The position numbers were made by a program, and so were the translations under genes. A stretch of 64,000 nucleotides of DNA from positions 3,348,001 to 3,412,000 of the forward strand of contig NZ_CP116398.1 of NCBI RefSeq assembly GCF_029643245.1, given 5' to 3'. The DNA comes from Methylomonas sp. EFPC3. Its GTDB lineage: Bacteria > Pseudomonadota > Gammaproteobacteria > Methylococcales > Methylomonadaceae. Below the pieces are notes generated by a model that was not told where the DNA came from, did no database searches, and was given only the letters and a program-made list of their open reading frames with translations. Below, in pieces: positions 8,806-17,435 of this stretch (the stretch's first letter is position 1; each line of letters begins with the position of its first letter).

Positions 8806-9906
8806 TCACCCCTGCAACTCCCGCAATTGTCGGTCGATAAATTGCTGCATGGTCGCTTTGTCCGGCATTTCCAGCAAATATTTGGATACAAACAATTGGT
8901 TGTCCATACCGGCCAGGGCGTATTCAACCAGAGCGTGATTTTTCTCGGTGCACAGCAAAATGCCCACCGGCGGGTTGTCGCCGGCGCTCATCATGTGTTG
9001 CCGGTACCAATTGACGTAGGTGTTTAGCTGGCCGATGTTTTGGTGGCTGAAGGCTTCCAGTTTCAGCTCGACCAATACATGGCACTTGAGGATGCGGTGG
9101 TAGAACACCAGATCGACGAAAAAATGTTCGTCGCCAATCAGGATGCGTTTCTGGCGGGCTTCGAAGCAAAACCCATGACCAAGTTCGAGCAGAAACTCCT
9201 GCAACTTGCCAAGCAGTTGGTCTTCCAGTTGCGATTCGCTCATCACTTCGGCGGGTTTTAAGCCGAGGAATTCAAAGATGTAAGGATCGCGGATATTGAA
9301 TAGCGCTTGCGATTCGGCGCTCTGTTGGGCCAGTTCCGCCAGCTTGTGTTTATCGTGCGATAAACCGGAGCGTTCGCAATACAGGCTGCCGATCTGGCGT
9401 TTTAATTCCCGCACCGACCAGTTGCCGCGCAGACATTCTATTTCGTAGAAGCTGCGCTTGGTTGGATTTTCTATGTCTGTCAGTAGTTTCAAGTGACTGT
9501 AGGATAAGCGAGTCAGCAGTTTTTCGGACGACTCGGATAATTGTGCCGACGCTGTCGGCACTTTTTCCGTATCGATGTTTACACCCGGCGGCAACAAGGT
9601 TTGAAATTGTGCCGACAGTGTCCGCACTATGGTGGGGTAGGTACGATAAAAGCCCAGATAATCATAAAGTTGGCGACGCTTGCAATTGCTGTAACCTGTG
9701 AGTTCGGCGGCCAAATTATCCAACAGTTTTTCGCCATACGCGGCGCGATCTCCACCACTCAATTGATATTCGGCAATGTAAAATCCGATCAGCCAATTGC
9801 GTAGCGTTAAACTGAGATTAACCGCTTTTACGGCTTGCGCGGTCAATTCACGATGCACACCTTGGATGCTATCGACTAATTGTTTGAATGTGGTTACATG
9901 ACTCAC
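8806..9906 (-). CDS. DUF1016 / YhcG-type PD-(D/E)xK nuclease domain protein
   Basis: A 366-residue protein with an N-terminal DUF1016 domain (about 10-170; LRNWLIGFYIAEYQLSG...YGEKLLDNLAAEL) and a C-terminal YhcG nuclease-like domain. The pattern FFVDLVFYHR...VLVELKLEAF supplies the D and E-x-K residues of a PD-(D/E)xK site. Such proteins are often encoded among type I restriction genes, and their role is not well defined. Its ATG overlaps the hsdM stop by four bases (9903-9906), so it is translated with hsdM. It could be an accessory nuclease or a structure-specific partner. Confidence 0.9.
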   Translation of the reverse strand: MSHVTTFKQLVDSIQGVHRELTAQAVKAVNLSLTLRNWLIGFYIAEYQLSGGDRAAYGEKLLDNLAAELTGYSNCKRRQLYDYLGFYRTYPTIVRTLSAQFQTLLPPGVNIDTEKVPTASAQLSESSEKLLTRLSYSHLKLLTDIENPTKRSFYEIECLRGNWSVRELKRQIGSLYCERSGLSHDKHKLAELAQQSAESQALFNIRDPYIFEFLGLKPAEVMSESQLEDQLLGKLQEFLLELGHGFCFEARQKRILIGDEHFFVDLVFYHRILKCHVLVELKLEAFSHQNIGQLNTYVNWYRQHMMSAGDNPPVGILLCTEKNHALVEYALAGMDNQLFVSKYLLEMPDKATMQQFIDRQLRELQG

Positions 9907-12074
9907 GCCGTCACCTCCCTCAATAAGTCGAGTATCTCGCCTTCCAGGGTTTTGATTTCGGCTTCGATGACTTCCAGTTCGCGCGGTGCTTCGTAACGGT
10001 AAAAATGACGGTTCAGCGGAATTTCGTAGCCGATTTTGGTTTTGCCGTGATCTATCCAGGCGTCGGGGACGTGCGGCAGCACTTCGCGTTGAAAATAAGC
10101 TTCGATGCTTTCCTTGAGCGGCACGGTTTCGGTGTCGCGCAAGTCGGCATCCGGCTCCGGGTTGCCTTGTTTGTCTCGACAGATTTCTGCTTTTTCATCC
10201 CGTTCTCCCAAAGCCGAAAGCACCACTTTCAGTTCGGAGGCCGATAAGCGGATGCCAGTTGCCTGTTCGGTTTGGCGCAGGGCATTTAGGAACACTGTCC
10301 GATCCAGGCATGTAGGGGCGAAAGATTTTTCGCCCGTTCTGGCGAAAGATTTTTCGCCCCTACGAGCAAAAGCGGCCAGGAAATCGCGGATTTGTTGTTG
10401 GCGGGCGCGGCCAGCTTCGATTTCCTGCTGGCGGACGGTTTCGTTCTTTTTACTGCTACTGGCGAGGTTAATAAATGCGGTTTGCTCTTCCAGGCGGGCT
10501 ATACGTTCGGCGCTAGCTTGAAAATTGAGTCTGAGCGGACGCTCGACGGTAATCTTGTGATAACCAAAGTCTTCGTTATCGAACACTTTGCTGACAATCA
10601 GCGGCTTGTTGGGAGTTTCGTCATCGTAGGGGCGAAAAATTTTTCGCCCGTACAGTTCGCCATCCTGAAAGTTGGCATAGATGCGGGTAATTTCGCCGAT
10701 ATGGTCTGGGTCTTTGGCTTTGTCGCTGGGGTCGCCAATGCGGCGGCGTTTGTTGCCCAGGGATTTTTCCATCGGCACCCAGAAATTGCGGGCGTCGATC
10801 AATTGCACTTTGCCTTTGCGCCGCAGCTCCTTGCGGTTGCTGATGATCCAGATGTACGTGGAAATGCCGGTGTTGTAGAACAGTTGGTCCGGCAAGGCGA
10901 CGATGGCTTCCAGCCAGTCGTTTTCGATAATCCAGCGACGGATTTCGCTTTCGCCGCTCCCCGCATCGCCGGTAAATAAAGGCGAACCATTAAACACAAT
11001 GCCGATGCGGCTGCCACCCGCCGCGACTGGGCGCATTTTGGCAATCATGTGTTGCAGAAACAGGAATGCACCATCGTTGATGCGCGGCGTGCCGGCACCA
11101 AATCTACCGGCAAAACCCAAGGTATCGGCTTCTTGCTGGATGGTTTTCTGTTGCTGTTTCCATTCCACACCAAACGGCGGGTTGGCCAGCATGTAATCAA
11201 ACGTCCATTTGTTGCCGTCGCTGTCGCGGTCAAAACCGTCGCGGGTGAAGGTGTCGCCGAGGATTATGTTGTCGGCGTCTTCGCCTTTGATCAGCATGTC
11301 AGATTTACAAACCGCCCAAGCTTCGTCGTTAAAATCCTGGCCAAAGAGTTTTGGCTGAGCATCTGCATTGAGCTTGCGGATGTATTCCTCGGCTACCGAT
11401 AGCATGCCGCCGGTGCCGCACGCCGGGTCGTAAATGGTTTTAACCACATGACTTTGCGCCAAGTCATGTTCAGGGTCCAACAATAAGTTAACCATCAATT
11501 TGATGACTTCACGCGGGGTGAAATGCTCTCCGGCTTCTTCGTTCGATTGCTCGGCACCGATACGGATGAGTTCTTCGAAGACATAACCCATCTGGACGTT
11601 ATCGACCCGTTGCGGAGACAGGTCGATAGCGGCAAAGGCCTTGACCACTTCGAACAGGATGTTCTTTTCCGCCATGTGGGCGATTTGCTCGCTGAATTTA
11701 AACTTCTCCATGATGGCGCGGACATTCGGCGAAAAACCGTTGATGTAGCTATTTAGATTGGGCGCCAGATTGTTCGGATCGTTGAGCAGGGAATGATCGG
11801 CGTTTTTGTCGAACTGCATCCGCGACAGATTGTAGAAGCGGTGACCGGTTAGCGATTGCAATCTAGCCTGGATGACGCGCTCGGGCTTGCCTTGTAGCTT
11901 TTGGGATTCGACAAATACGACATCCTTGCTGGGCGCCAGCAGGCAATCGAAGCGCCGCAATACAGTCAGCGGCAGAATCACTTTGCGGTATTCGTTGCGC
12001 TTGTAAGGGCCGCGCAGCAGGTTGCAAATGCTCCAAATAAAATTGGCCAGTTGGCTATGGGTTTCGCCGTTCAT
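9903..12074 (-). CDS. hsdM: Type I restriction-modification DNA methyltransferase subunit HsdM
   Basis: A 723-residue N6-adenine methyltransferase and first gene of the operon. The N-terminal HsdM helical domain is followed by the SAM-binding motif YDPACGTGGML (about 215-225) and the catalytic NPPFG (about 298-302). It methylates the host copy of the HsdS target sequence. Two RAYT-palindrome insertions are translated: residues about 474-484 (ELYGRKIFRPY) and about 571-588 (RRGEKSFAR then TGEKSFAPT). Both lie after the catalytic core. The C-terminus is long compared with E. coli HsdM (about 530 residues). The start at 12074 lies about 130 bases after tRNA-Thr on the same strand. Confidence 0.95.
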   Translation of the reverse strand: MNGETHSQLANFIWSICNLLRGPYKRNEYRKVILPLTVLRRFDCLLAPSKDVVFVESQKLQGKPERVIQARLQSLTGHRFYNLSRMQFDKNADHSLLNDPNNLAPNLNSYINGFSPNVRAIMEKFKFSEQIAHMAEKNILFEVVKAFAAIDLSPQRVDNVQMGYVFEELIRIGAEQSNEEAGEHFTPREVIKLMVNLLLDPEHDLAQSHVVKTIYDPACGTGGMLSVAEEYIRKLNADAQPKLFGQDFNDEAWAVCKSDMLIKGEDADNIILGDTFTRDGFDRDSDGNKWTFDYMLANPPFGVEWKQQQKTIQQEADTLGFAGRFGAGTPRINDGAFLFLQHMIAKMRPVAAGGSRIGIVFNGSPLFTGDAGSGESEIRRWIIENDWLEAIVALPDQLFYNTGISTYIWIISNRKELRRKGKVQLIDARNFWVPMEKSLGNKRRRIGDPSDKAKDPDHIGEITRIYANFQDGELYGRKIFRPYDDETPNKPLIVSKVFDNEDFGYHKITVERPLRLNFQASAERIARLEEQTAFINLASSSKKNETVRQQEIEAGRARQQQIRDFLAAFARRGEKSFARTGEKSFAPTCLDRTVFLNALRQTEQATGIRLSASELKVVLSALGERDEKAEICRDKQGNPEPDADLRDTETVPLKESIEAYFQREVLPHVPDAWIDHGKTKIGYEIPLNRHFYRYEAPRELEVIEAEIKTLEGEILDLLREVTA
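10312..10363. repeat. Double RAYT-type palindrome in hsdM
   Basis: Two palindrome copies are fused over a GTTCTG-like junction, with outer arms GTAGGGGCGAAA and TTTCGCCCCTAC. They are translated in HsdM as a tandem GEKSFA repeat. Confidence 0.92.
10626..10653. repeat. RAYT-type palindrome in hsdM, read in the third frame
   Basis: A 28-base copy whose arm at the 5' side of the gene is GTACGGGCGAAA instead of GTAGGGGCGAAA. hsdM reads it as LYGRKIFRPY. The usual GTAGGGG arm would give a TAG stop in this frame. Confidence 0.9.
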
Positions 12075-12204
12075 TTTTGTTAATCCGTGATCGATTGGCG
12101 GATGCCGTTGGCCCGGAAACCGAATCCTTGCGTTTTCCGCCGCAAGCGCTTACTCAGGCTGAAGCCGGCAAAATAGGCTATTGAACGGGTATTGGCAAAT
12201 CAAA

Positions 12205-12280
12205 TGGTGCCGGCAATAGGAATCGAACCTACGACCTTCGCGTTACGAGTGCGCTGCTCTACCTGCTGAGCTATGCCGGC
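12205..12280 (-). tRNA. thrW: tRNA-Thr (anticodon CGT)
   Basis: The complement folds as a complete 76-base tRNA with encoded CCA. The acceptor GCCGGCA pairs with TGCCGGC, the anticodon loop is CTCGTAA, and the T-arm is GGTTCGATTCC. It closely resembles E. coli thrW. The hsd operon begins about 130 bases downstream on the same strand. A tRNA 3' end is a common integration point, but I found no copy of this 3' end beyond hsdR. Confidence 0.97.
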
Positions 12281-12593
12281 TTGTGGATGTTTGGGGCTGA
12301 GTTCCTCTGGAGGAGGAATGTCGTTGGAGGTTTTGATTGCCCCGCACTGCCGGACAATTTTAATCAAAATAACGTCTATCCCGCAACGTAATGCACACTG
12401 AGTTGGCTGCTCGGGCTTGGCGCCGCTAAATTTTAGCGTGTTCAGCTAAGTCCCGAAGTCGCTGAACCGGTTGATTTCGTTCGCGGTTGGTCAGTCACGC
12501 CATGAGTGGAGGCAAACAGATGTCCTTAGGCTTGTTGTTGTCGCAGGATTTAGTTGGAGTTTGCTTTCAGCGGCTGAGTAACTGACTGCATCG
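12281..12593. other. Intergenic stretch, no gene recognised
   Basis: About 310 bases between the tRNA-Thr 5' side and the terminator of the next gene. It probably contains the tRNA promoter near 12290-12340. I see no reading frame with a credible ribosome site and no repeat. Confidence 0.5.
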
Positions 12594-12670
12594 AAAAAAA
12601 ATCTCCAGCCTTTGGTCGCGGGTCGTCGCGTAGGGGAGGCACGAATTCGCGAGGCCTGGAAAGGCTGGAG
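12594..12670 (-). terminator. Long structured terminator / 3' UTR
   Basis: On the minus strand an 11-bp stem (CTCCAGCCTTT with AAAGGCTGGAG) encloses a 46-base loop. The loop can form inner hairpins (AGGC...GCCT and CGCG...CGCG). An eight-U run follows. It lies 10 bases after the stop of the small exported protein gene. Confidence 0.75.
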
Positions 12671-12680
12671 GGAGAGCGTA

Positions 12681-12926
12681 TTAGTTTCCGCCTTTGAAGG
12701 TGATTTCTAGCGCATGCAGCGCATTCGCGCAATTTTCACTGCTTTGATTGCTCGGGCTATCGTGGCAGGCTTGGTTTTGAGCTTTGGCTTCCTGGATATT
12801 AGCCACGTACCAAGCTACCGATTTTGCGTCTTTGCCCGACTCATTGGCAACGGTCACGTTTAGAGCAGCGGTTGACCCCAGCAGAACCACTGCGGCGGTT
12901 ATCAGCATCACGTGTGTTTTTTTCAT
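12681..12926 (-). CDS. Small exported protein with an EexN-like C-terminus
   Basis: 81 residues from the ATG at 12926, chosen because AAGGAG lies 5 bases upstream. A longer frame to 13004 lacks such a site. The N-terminus (MKKTHVMLITAAVVLLGS) is a signal peptide or anchor. The mature part has WYVANIQEAKAQNQAC and ENCANALHALE, which resembles the short EexN family (W-Y...C...NC-x-NA). It lacks the lipobox cysteine usual in EexN lipoproteins, so it is probably periplasmic and may use its two cysteines as a disulphide. The function is unknown. Confidence 0.75.
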   Translation of the reverse strand: MKKTHVMLITAAVVLLGSTAALNVTVANESGKDAKSVAWYVANIQEAKAQNQACHDSPSNQSSENCANALHALEITFKGGN

Positions 12927-13138
12927 AAAGACTCCTTGGCTGTGTAGATTATCGGGAATGATTCCGCTCATGCGTACCTGCATGAGGTGGCGATAATCTA
13001 GCAAAGACGCCTAACGTTTAAAATGTGGCCTATTGCCGCGCGACAATATGTCTCTACCCTGCGTGATATCACGCACTTATGGAAAAATCGTGGGCTCTTT
13101 GACTTGGTTTTCGCGTTAGTTTTGGCGCGAAGGGGGTG

Positions 13139-13166
13139 AAGCGCAATAAGCTTGGTTATTGCGCTT
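13139..13166 (-). terminator. Hairpin after the 133-residue exported protein gene
   Basis: An 11-bp perfect stem (AAGCGCAATAA / TTATTGCGCTT) with a 6-base loop lies 12 bases after the stop at 13178. There is no clear U-run, so termination is likely but not certain. Confidence 0.5.
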
Positions 13167-13177
13167 TGCGCTGGGGC

Positions 13178-13579
13178 TTATTTGATTTTCAACAGCTCTT
13201 TGCCGTCGCTGGAGAAGTGGCAAATACCGGCAGCGAAGTAGGTGCATTCTTCGGATTGGTCGAGTTTGGCACCGTTGGGGGTAAGATGAACTTTGACGGT
13301 GCAGGAACGCGCTTCGCCTTCGATGTGCTTTTTCAAGACCAATTCATTCTCGCCGGCCGCTTTGGCATCACCTGTAATCTGCGCGGAACAGGCGTGTTTG
13401 CCCACTTCATCCGGATTCGGTTCGAAATCCACATCGGCGGTTACGCTATATTCGTTGCCCAGTTTGGTGATTTTCAAATGTTGAACATGATTGCCGTCGC
13501 GCAAGATGTAATGGTCGGTAGCAGCAAACGCAGAGCCGGACGCCAGTAGAGCGGCGGCCAAAATCAAACCTTTTTTCAT
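13178..13579 (-). CDS. Exported protein of unknown function
   Basis: 133 residues with a clean signal peptide ending in SGSAFA-AT (about residue 20). The mature protein is about 113 residues, likely beta-rich, with four cysteines (HACSAQ, RSCTVK, EECTYF, GICHF) that could form two disulphides in the periplasm. GAGGT lies just upstream of the ATG. I do not recognise the family. It stands alone between the small EexN-like gene and the divergent metG. Confidence 0.8.
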   Translation of the reverse strand: MKKGLILAAALLASGSAFAATDHYILRDGNHVQHLKITKLGNEYSVTADVDFEPNPDEVGKHACSAQITGDAKAAGENELVLKKHIEGEARSCTVKVHLTPNGAKLDQSEECTYFAAGICHFSSDGKELLKIK

Positions 13580-13835
13580 GGTGTAACCTCATCTCTTTTT
13601 AAAATTATTCAAGCTGTGGCGCAATCGGACCGGTTTATGGGTCAGCAAACCGGCGCAACGCTTGAGCGGAAAGCCCTGGCGATTGTACCGCACGGTTTGG
13701 CATAACCAAAAGCTGGAAAACCCAGGCTGCGGCAGCCGATGCAGGAAACGCCGTCTGGCCGCGGGCGGGCATTCCATGAAACCCCCGGCGTTTTATGCCA
13801 TAATCCGCCCTCATTTTTTCCGGCCGATTTTCCCC

Positions 13836-15884
13836 ATGTCCAAGCGAAAAATCTTAGTTACCAGCGCCTTGCCTTACGCCAACGGCCCGATTCATTTGGG
13901 CCATCTGGTGGAGTACATACAGACCGATATTTGGGTGCGCTTTCAAAAACAACGCGGCCACGACTGCTTTTATGTCTGCGCCGACGACACCCATGGCACG
14001 CCGATAATGCTCCGCGCCGACAAGGAAGGCATCACTCCGGAACAGCTGATCGCCGACATCGAAAAGCAACACCGCGCCGATTTCGCCGAATTCGGCGTCG
14101 CATTCGACCATTACCACAGCACTCATTCGCCGGAAAACCGGGAGTTTTCGGCCTTGATTTACCAGCGTCTGCGTGCCGGCGGCCATATTAGCCAACGCAG
14201 TATCACCCAGGCCTATGACCCGGTGAAAAACATGTTTCTGCCGGACCGTTTCATCAAGGGCGAATGCCCTAAATGCGGCGCGCCGGATCAATATGGCGAC
14301 AGTTGCGAAGCCTGCGGCGCTACGTATTCGCCGACCGAGCTGAAAAACGCCGTTTCCGCCATTTCCGGCGAACGGCCGATCGAAAAAGAATCGGAACATT
14401 ACTTCTTCGAATTGGGCCATTTCGAGCAAATGTTGCGGGATTGGACCACCGCCGGCCACTTACAGTCGGAAGTCGCCAACAAAATGGCGGAATGGCTGGA
14501 GAACGGCTTGCAGCAATGGGATATTTCCCGCGACGCCCCGTATTTTGGGTTCGAGATACCCGATGCGCCCGGCAAATACTTTTACGTCTGGCTGGATGCG
14601 CCGATCGGTTACATGGCCAGCTTCAAGCATTTGTGCGACCGGCAGGGCTTGAACTTCGACAGCTTCTGGCAAAAGGACAGTGACGCCGAGCTTTACCATT
14701 TCATCGGCAAGGACATCATTTATTTTCATGCCTTGTTCTGGCCGGCGATGCTGACCGGCGCCGATTTCCGCACCCCGAGCGCTATTTTCGCCCACGGTTT
14801 CCTGACGGTTAACGGCGAAAAAATGTCGAAATCGCGCGGCACCTTCATCAAAGCTCGCACCTATTTGGACCATTTGAATCCCGAATATTTGCGTTATTAC
14901 TTCGCCGCCAAACTCGGTGCCGGCGTCGACGACATCGATTTGAACTTCGACGATTTCTGTCTGCGCGTCAATTCCGACGTGGTCGGCAAGGTGGTCAATA
15001 TCGCCAGCCGCTGCGCCGGTTTTATCCACAAGCGTTTCGATGGCGTGCTGTCCGACACCTGCGCCGAACCGGCTTTGTTCCAGCAATTCGTCGATGCCAA
15101 CTCTGCGATTGCCGAGCTTTACGAGCGGCGCGAATTCGGTAAGGCGATGCGGGAAATCATGGCGCTGGCCGACAAAGCCAATCAGTACATAGACGAGAAG
15201 AAGCCTTGGGTCATCGCCAAGGAAGAAGGCAAAGACGCCGAATTGCATGCCGCTTGCAGCATGGGTATCAACCTGTTCCGGATGTTGGTGGTTTATCTGC
15301 GGCCGGTGATTCCAACCTTGGCCGCCAACGCCGAGGGCTTTTTGAATATTCCGCCACAGGCCTGGCCGAACAAGGTCGAGCCGTTGCTCGGCCACAAAAT
15401 CAACGCCTTTACGCCGTTGATGACCCGGGTCGAGCCGGACAAAATCGCCTCCATTGTCGAGGCGTCCAAGGAGAACCTGGAAAAAACGCCACCGGCCAAA
15501 GCCAAGCCGGCAAAGGCCGCATCTCCCGCGCCGGCCGCCGGCATCGAGCCGATCGCCAGTCCGATTGAGATCGACGACTTCGCCAAAATCGATTTGCGCG
15601 TCGCTCGAATCGTCAAAGCCGAGTCGGTCGAAGGTGCTGAAAAACTGCTGCAACTGACCGTCGATTTGGGCAACGAAACCCGCAATATCTTCGCCGGCAT
15701 CAAATCGGCTTACACGCCGGAACAACTGGAAGGCAAGCTCACCGTGGTTGTGGCCAACCTGGCGCCGCGCAAAATGCGTTTCGGCACCTCGGAAGGCATG
15801 GTGCTGGCGGCCGGTCCAGGCGGCAAGGATATCTTCGTGCTATCGCCGGATCAAGGCGCGCAACCGGGCATGCGGATTAAATAA
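13836..15884 (+). CDS. metG: Methionyl-tRNA synthetase
   Basis: 682 residues from the ATG at 13836 ([17 protein letters not shown]). The frame is open further upstream, but that part has no homology. It charges tRNA-Met for initiation and elongation. The class I HIGH motif is PIHLGH (about 18-23), the zinc knuckle is CPKCGAP...CEACGATY, and the second class I motif is KMSKSRG. After a proline/alanine-rich linker the C-terminus carries a tRNA-binding domain ([18 protein letters not shown]), which serves dimerisation and tRNA binding. The length is normal for the dimeric bacterial type. The RnfB-like gene follows 10 bases later. Confidence 0.98.
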   Translation: MSKRKILVTSALPYANGPIHLGHLVEYIQTDIWVRFQKQRGHDCFYVCADDTHGTPIMLRADKEGITPEQLIADIEKQHRADFAEFGVAFDHYHSTHSPENREFSALIYQRLRAGGHISQRSITQAYDPVKNMFLPDRFIKGECPKCGAPDQYGDSCEACGATYSPTELKNAVSAISGERPIEKESEHYFFELGHFEQMLRDWTTAGHLQSEVANKMAEWLENGLQQWDISRDAPYFGFEIPDAPGKYFYVWLDAPIGYMASFKHLCDRQGLNFDSFWQKDSDAELYHFIGKDIIYFHALFWPAMLTGADFRTPSAIFAHGFLTVNGEKMSKSRGTFIKARTYLDHLNPEYLRYYFAAKLGAGVDDIDLNFDDFCLRVNSDVVGKVVNIASRCAGFIHKRFDGVLSDTCAEPALFQQFVDANSAIAELYERREFGKAMREIMALADKANQYIDEKKPWVIAKEEGKDAELHAACSMGINLFRMLVVYLRPVIPTLAANAEGFLNIPPQAWPNKVEPLLGHKINAFTPLMTRVEPDKIASIVEASKENLEKTPPAKAKPAKAASPAPAAGIEPIASPIEIDDFAKIDLRVARIVKAESVEGAEKLLQLTVDLGNETRNIFAGIKSAYTPEQLEGKLTVVVANLAPRKMRFGTSEGMVLAAGPGGKDIFVLSPDQGAQPGMRIK

Positions 15885-15894
15885 AACCAAGCGC

Positions 15895-16467
15895 ATGACG
15901 GCAATCGAAACTACGCTAGCCGACCGCATCGACGCCGTTCTGCCGCAAACCCAATGCGGCAAATGCGGCTACCCCGGTTGCCGGCCGTATGCGGAAGCCA
16001 TCGGTAACGGCGAAGCCGATATCAATCAATGTCCGCCTGGCGGGGCCAAGGGCATCCAGTTGCTCGCCGACTTGCTTGGGGTTGACGTCAAGCCGTTGAA
16101 TCCGGCATTTGGCATGGAACGTCCGCGGTTGGTAGCGGTGATTAACGAAGCCGAATGTATCGGCTGTACCAAATGCCTGCCGCCGTGTCCGACCGATGCC
16201 ATCCTGGGCGCTAACAAACATATGCACACCGTCATCACCGATTTATGTACCGGCTGCGAATTGTGCGTTGCTCCGTGTCCGATGAATTGCATCGCTATGG
16301 TTCAGGCAGCAAATCCCGAGTGGACGACAGCAGATGCGGAACGTGCCCGCCTGCGCTATCAAGCCCACAACCGGCGTGTAGCCAGGCTGGAAGCAGAAAA
16401 AGCCGAACGTCAACTTCGGCAAAAACAGATGCTGGCAAAATTGAGATCGGCAAAAAATTCTGCGTAA
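15895..16467 (+). CDS. RnfB/RsxB-like polyferredoxin without membrane anchor
   Basis: 190 residues starting at [18 protein letters not shown]. The Fe-S domain CGKCGYPGC (about 20-28) and two 4Fe-4S ferredoxin clusters, [12 protein letters not shown] and [12 protein letters not shown], match RnfB/RsxB. The roughly 25-residue hydrophobic N-terminus that anchors RnfB to the Rnf complex is absent. The C-terminus is instead a charged helix ([13 protein letters not shown]). No other rnf gene is nearby. It is probably a soluble electron carrier. A role as Rnf subunit is less likely. Confidence 0.9.
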   Translation: MTAIETTLADRIDAVLPQTQCGKCGYPGCRPYAEAIGNGEADINQCPPGGAKGIQLLADLLGVDVKPLNPAFGMERPRLVAVINEAECIGCTKCLPPCPTDAILGANKHMHTVITDLCTGCELCVAPCPMNCIAMVQAANPEWTTADAERARLRYQAHNRRVARLEAEKAERQLRQKQMLAKLRSAKNSA

Positions 16468-16650
16468 GCGCAAGCGGTCCATGACTTTGCCGGCTTTTGC
16501 CCGTATAATTGCCGGCTGTAAACAAGGTCCCATAGCCGCTGCTAGATCGGGACTGGCCCACCGGAAACGACAGTCAGCCGGTTTAGGGTTATAGAGAACG
16601 TTCAAGACCGTTTGCCAAAGTGACTGTAACGTTAGACCGCAAATCACATT

Positions 16651-16727
16651 GCGCCCGTAGCTCAGCTGGATAGAGCGCAGCCCTCCGGAGGCTGAGGCCA
16701 GAGGTTCGAATCCTCTCGGGCGCGCCA
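16651..16727 (+). tRNA. tRNA-Arg (anticodon CCG)
   Basis: A 77-base cloverleaf with encoded CCA. The acceptor is GCGCCCG/CGGGCGC, the D-arm AGCTCAGCTGGATAGAGC, the anticodon loop CTCCGGA and the T-arm GAGGTTCGAATCCTC. The sequence is close to E. coli tRNA-Arg(CCG). An AT-richer accessory stretch follows it. Confidence 0.97.
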
Positions 16728-16910
16728 TTTTGACATCTTCCCCCAAACCGCATTTTTGGCTCTGTGCCCTGGATGTGCCTTAACTGTGCCACACATTTAA
16801 AGTCCATTACGCGCATTGACGCTAAACGACCTTCGCCCTCAAATCGGTAGAAATTTAAAATTTTGAATATTCAGCCCGATAAGACATAAAGACCAGTTAC
16901 ATTCGGTAGT

Positions 16911-17435
16911 TCAATTTACCGACGTATTTTGAAGGGAACCTACAGCGTCATATAGCGCGTCGAACAACTGCACCGTGGTAAAGATCATCGTTTTGGCTAA
17001 GCGCACCGCGTCTGTCGAGCGACACGGTTGTTGGTCGATGGCGGCATGCAAAAACCTCACCAGTCCCGTTTGATGTTCCTGATCAAACGTATGGTCTGGA
17101 TCGTTTGGCTTTGCCTGCTTGATCGCCATATTCATCTCTCGATCCAGCCGTTCGGCGCGCTCTTCAAACCAGCGATTGCCGACCAGACGATGATCCGGGA
17201 CTTTGCCAAATGCCTGCTCATAAACGGCGATAACATCAAAACACAGATCCATGAACAAATGGGCCATTGCTTGATCCATGTCGACCATCACCGATGGAAA
17301 CACATTCAAGATCGTTTGTGCAAAGGCCGGTTGACGGGTTTGGAATCGTTCCAAAATGGCCCGGCCTGACTGTTCGTCTTGGCTTCTGGCGTATTGAAGG
17401 GCTGCAAAGAGTTGCTGGTCGGAGAGTTCTTGCAT
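16911..17435 (-). CDS. Hypothetical protein
   Basis: 174 residues from the ATG at 17435 (MQELSDQQLF). The frame could extend to 17498. It is predicted soluble and largely alpha-helical, with WFEERAERLDREMNMAIKQ and no signal peptide. I do not recognise the family. It lies alone in the accessory stretch after tRNA-Arg, and no strong ribosome site is visible at either start. Confidence 0.6.
   Translation of the reverse strand: MQELSDQQLFAALQYARSQDEQSGRAILERFQTRQPAFAQTILNVFPSVMVDMDQAMAHLFMDLCFDVIAVYEQAFGKVPDHRLVGNRWFEERAERLDREMNMAIKQAKPNDPDHTFDQEHQTGLVRFLHAAIDQQPCRSTDAVRLAKTMIFTTVQLFDALYDAVGSLQNTSVN

Noticed and set aside
5715-10653. Possible CRISPR array from the recurrent palindromes
   Set aside because: Spacing is irregular, the copies lie within different genes and there are no uniform spacers.
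12205-12230. tRNA-Thr 3' end as an att site for the hsd operon
   Set aside because: I found no repeat of the tRNA end beyond hsdR (2349-2453) and no integrase gene.
14460-15725. 421-codon frame opposite metG
   Set aside because: Shadow of a GC-rich gene. Composition is His/Gln/Arg-biased and no domain is visible.
16589-16816. Minus-strand frame with the peptide GAPERIRTSGLSLRR
   Set aside because: It is the antisense translation of tRNA-Arg, a well-known annotation artefact.
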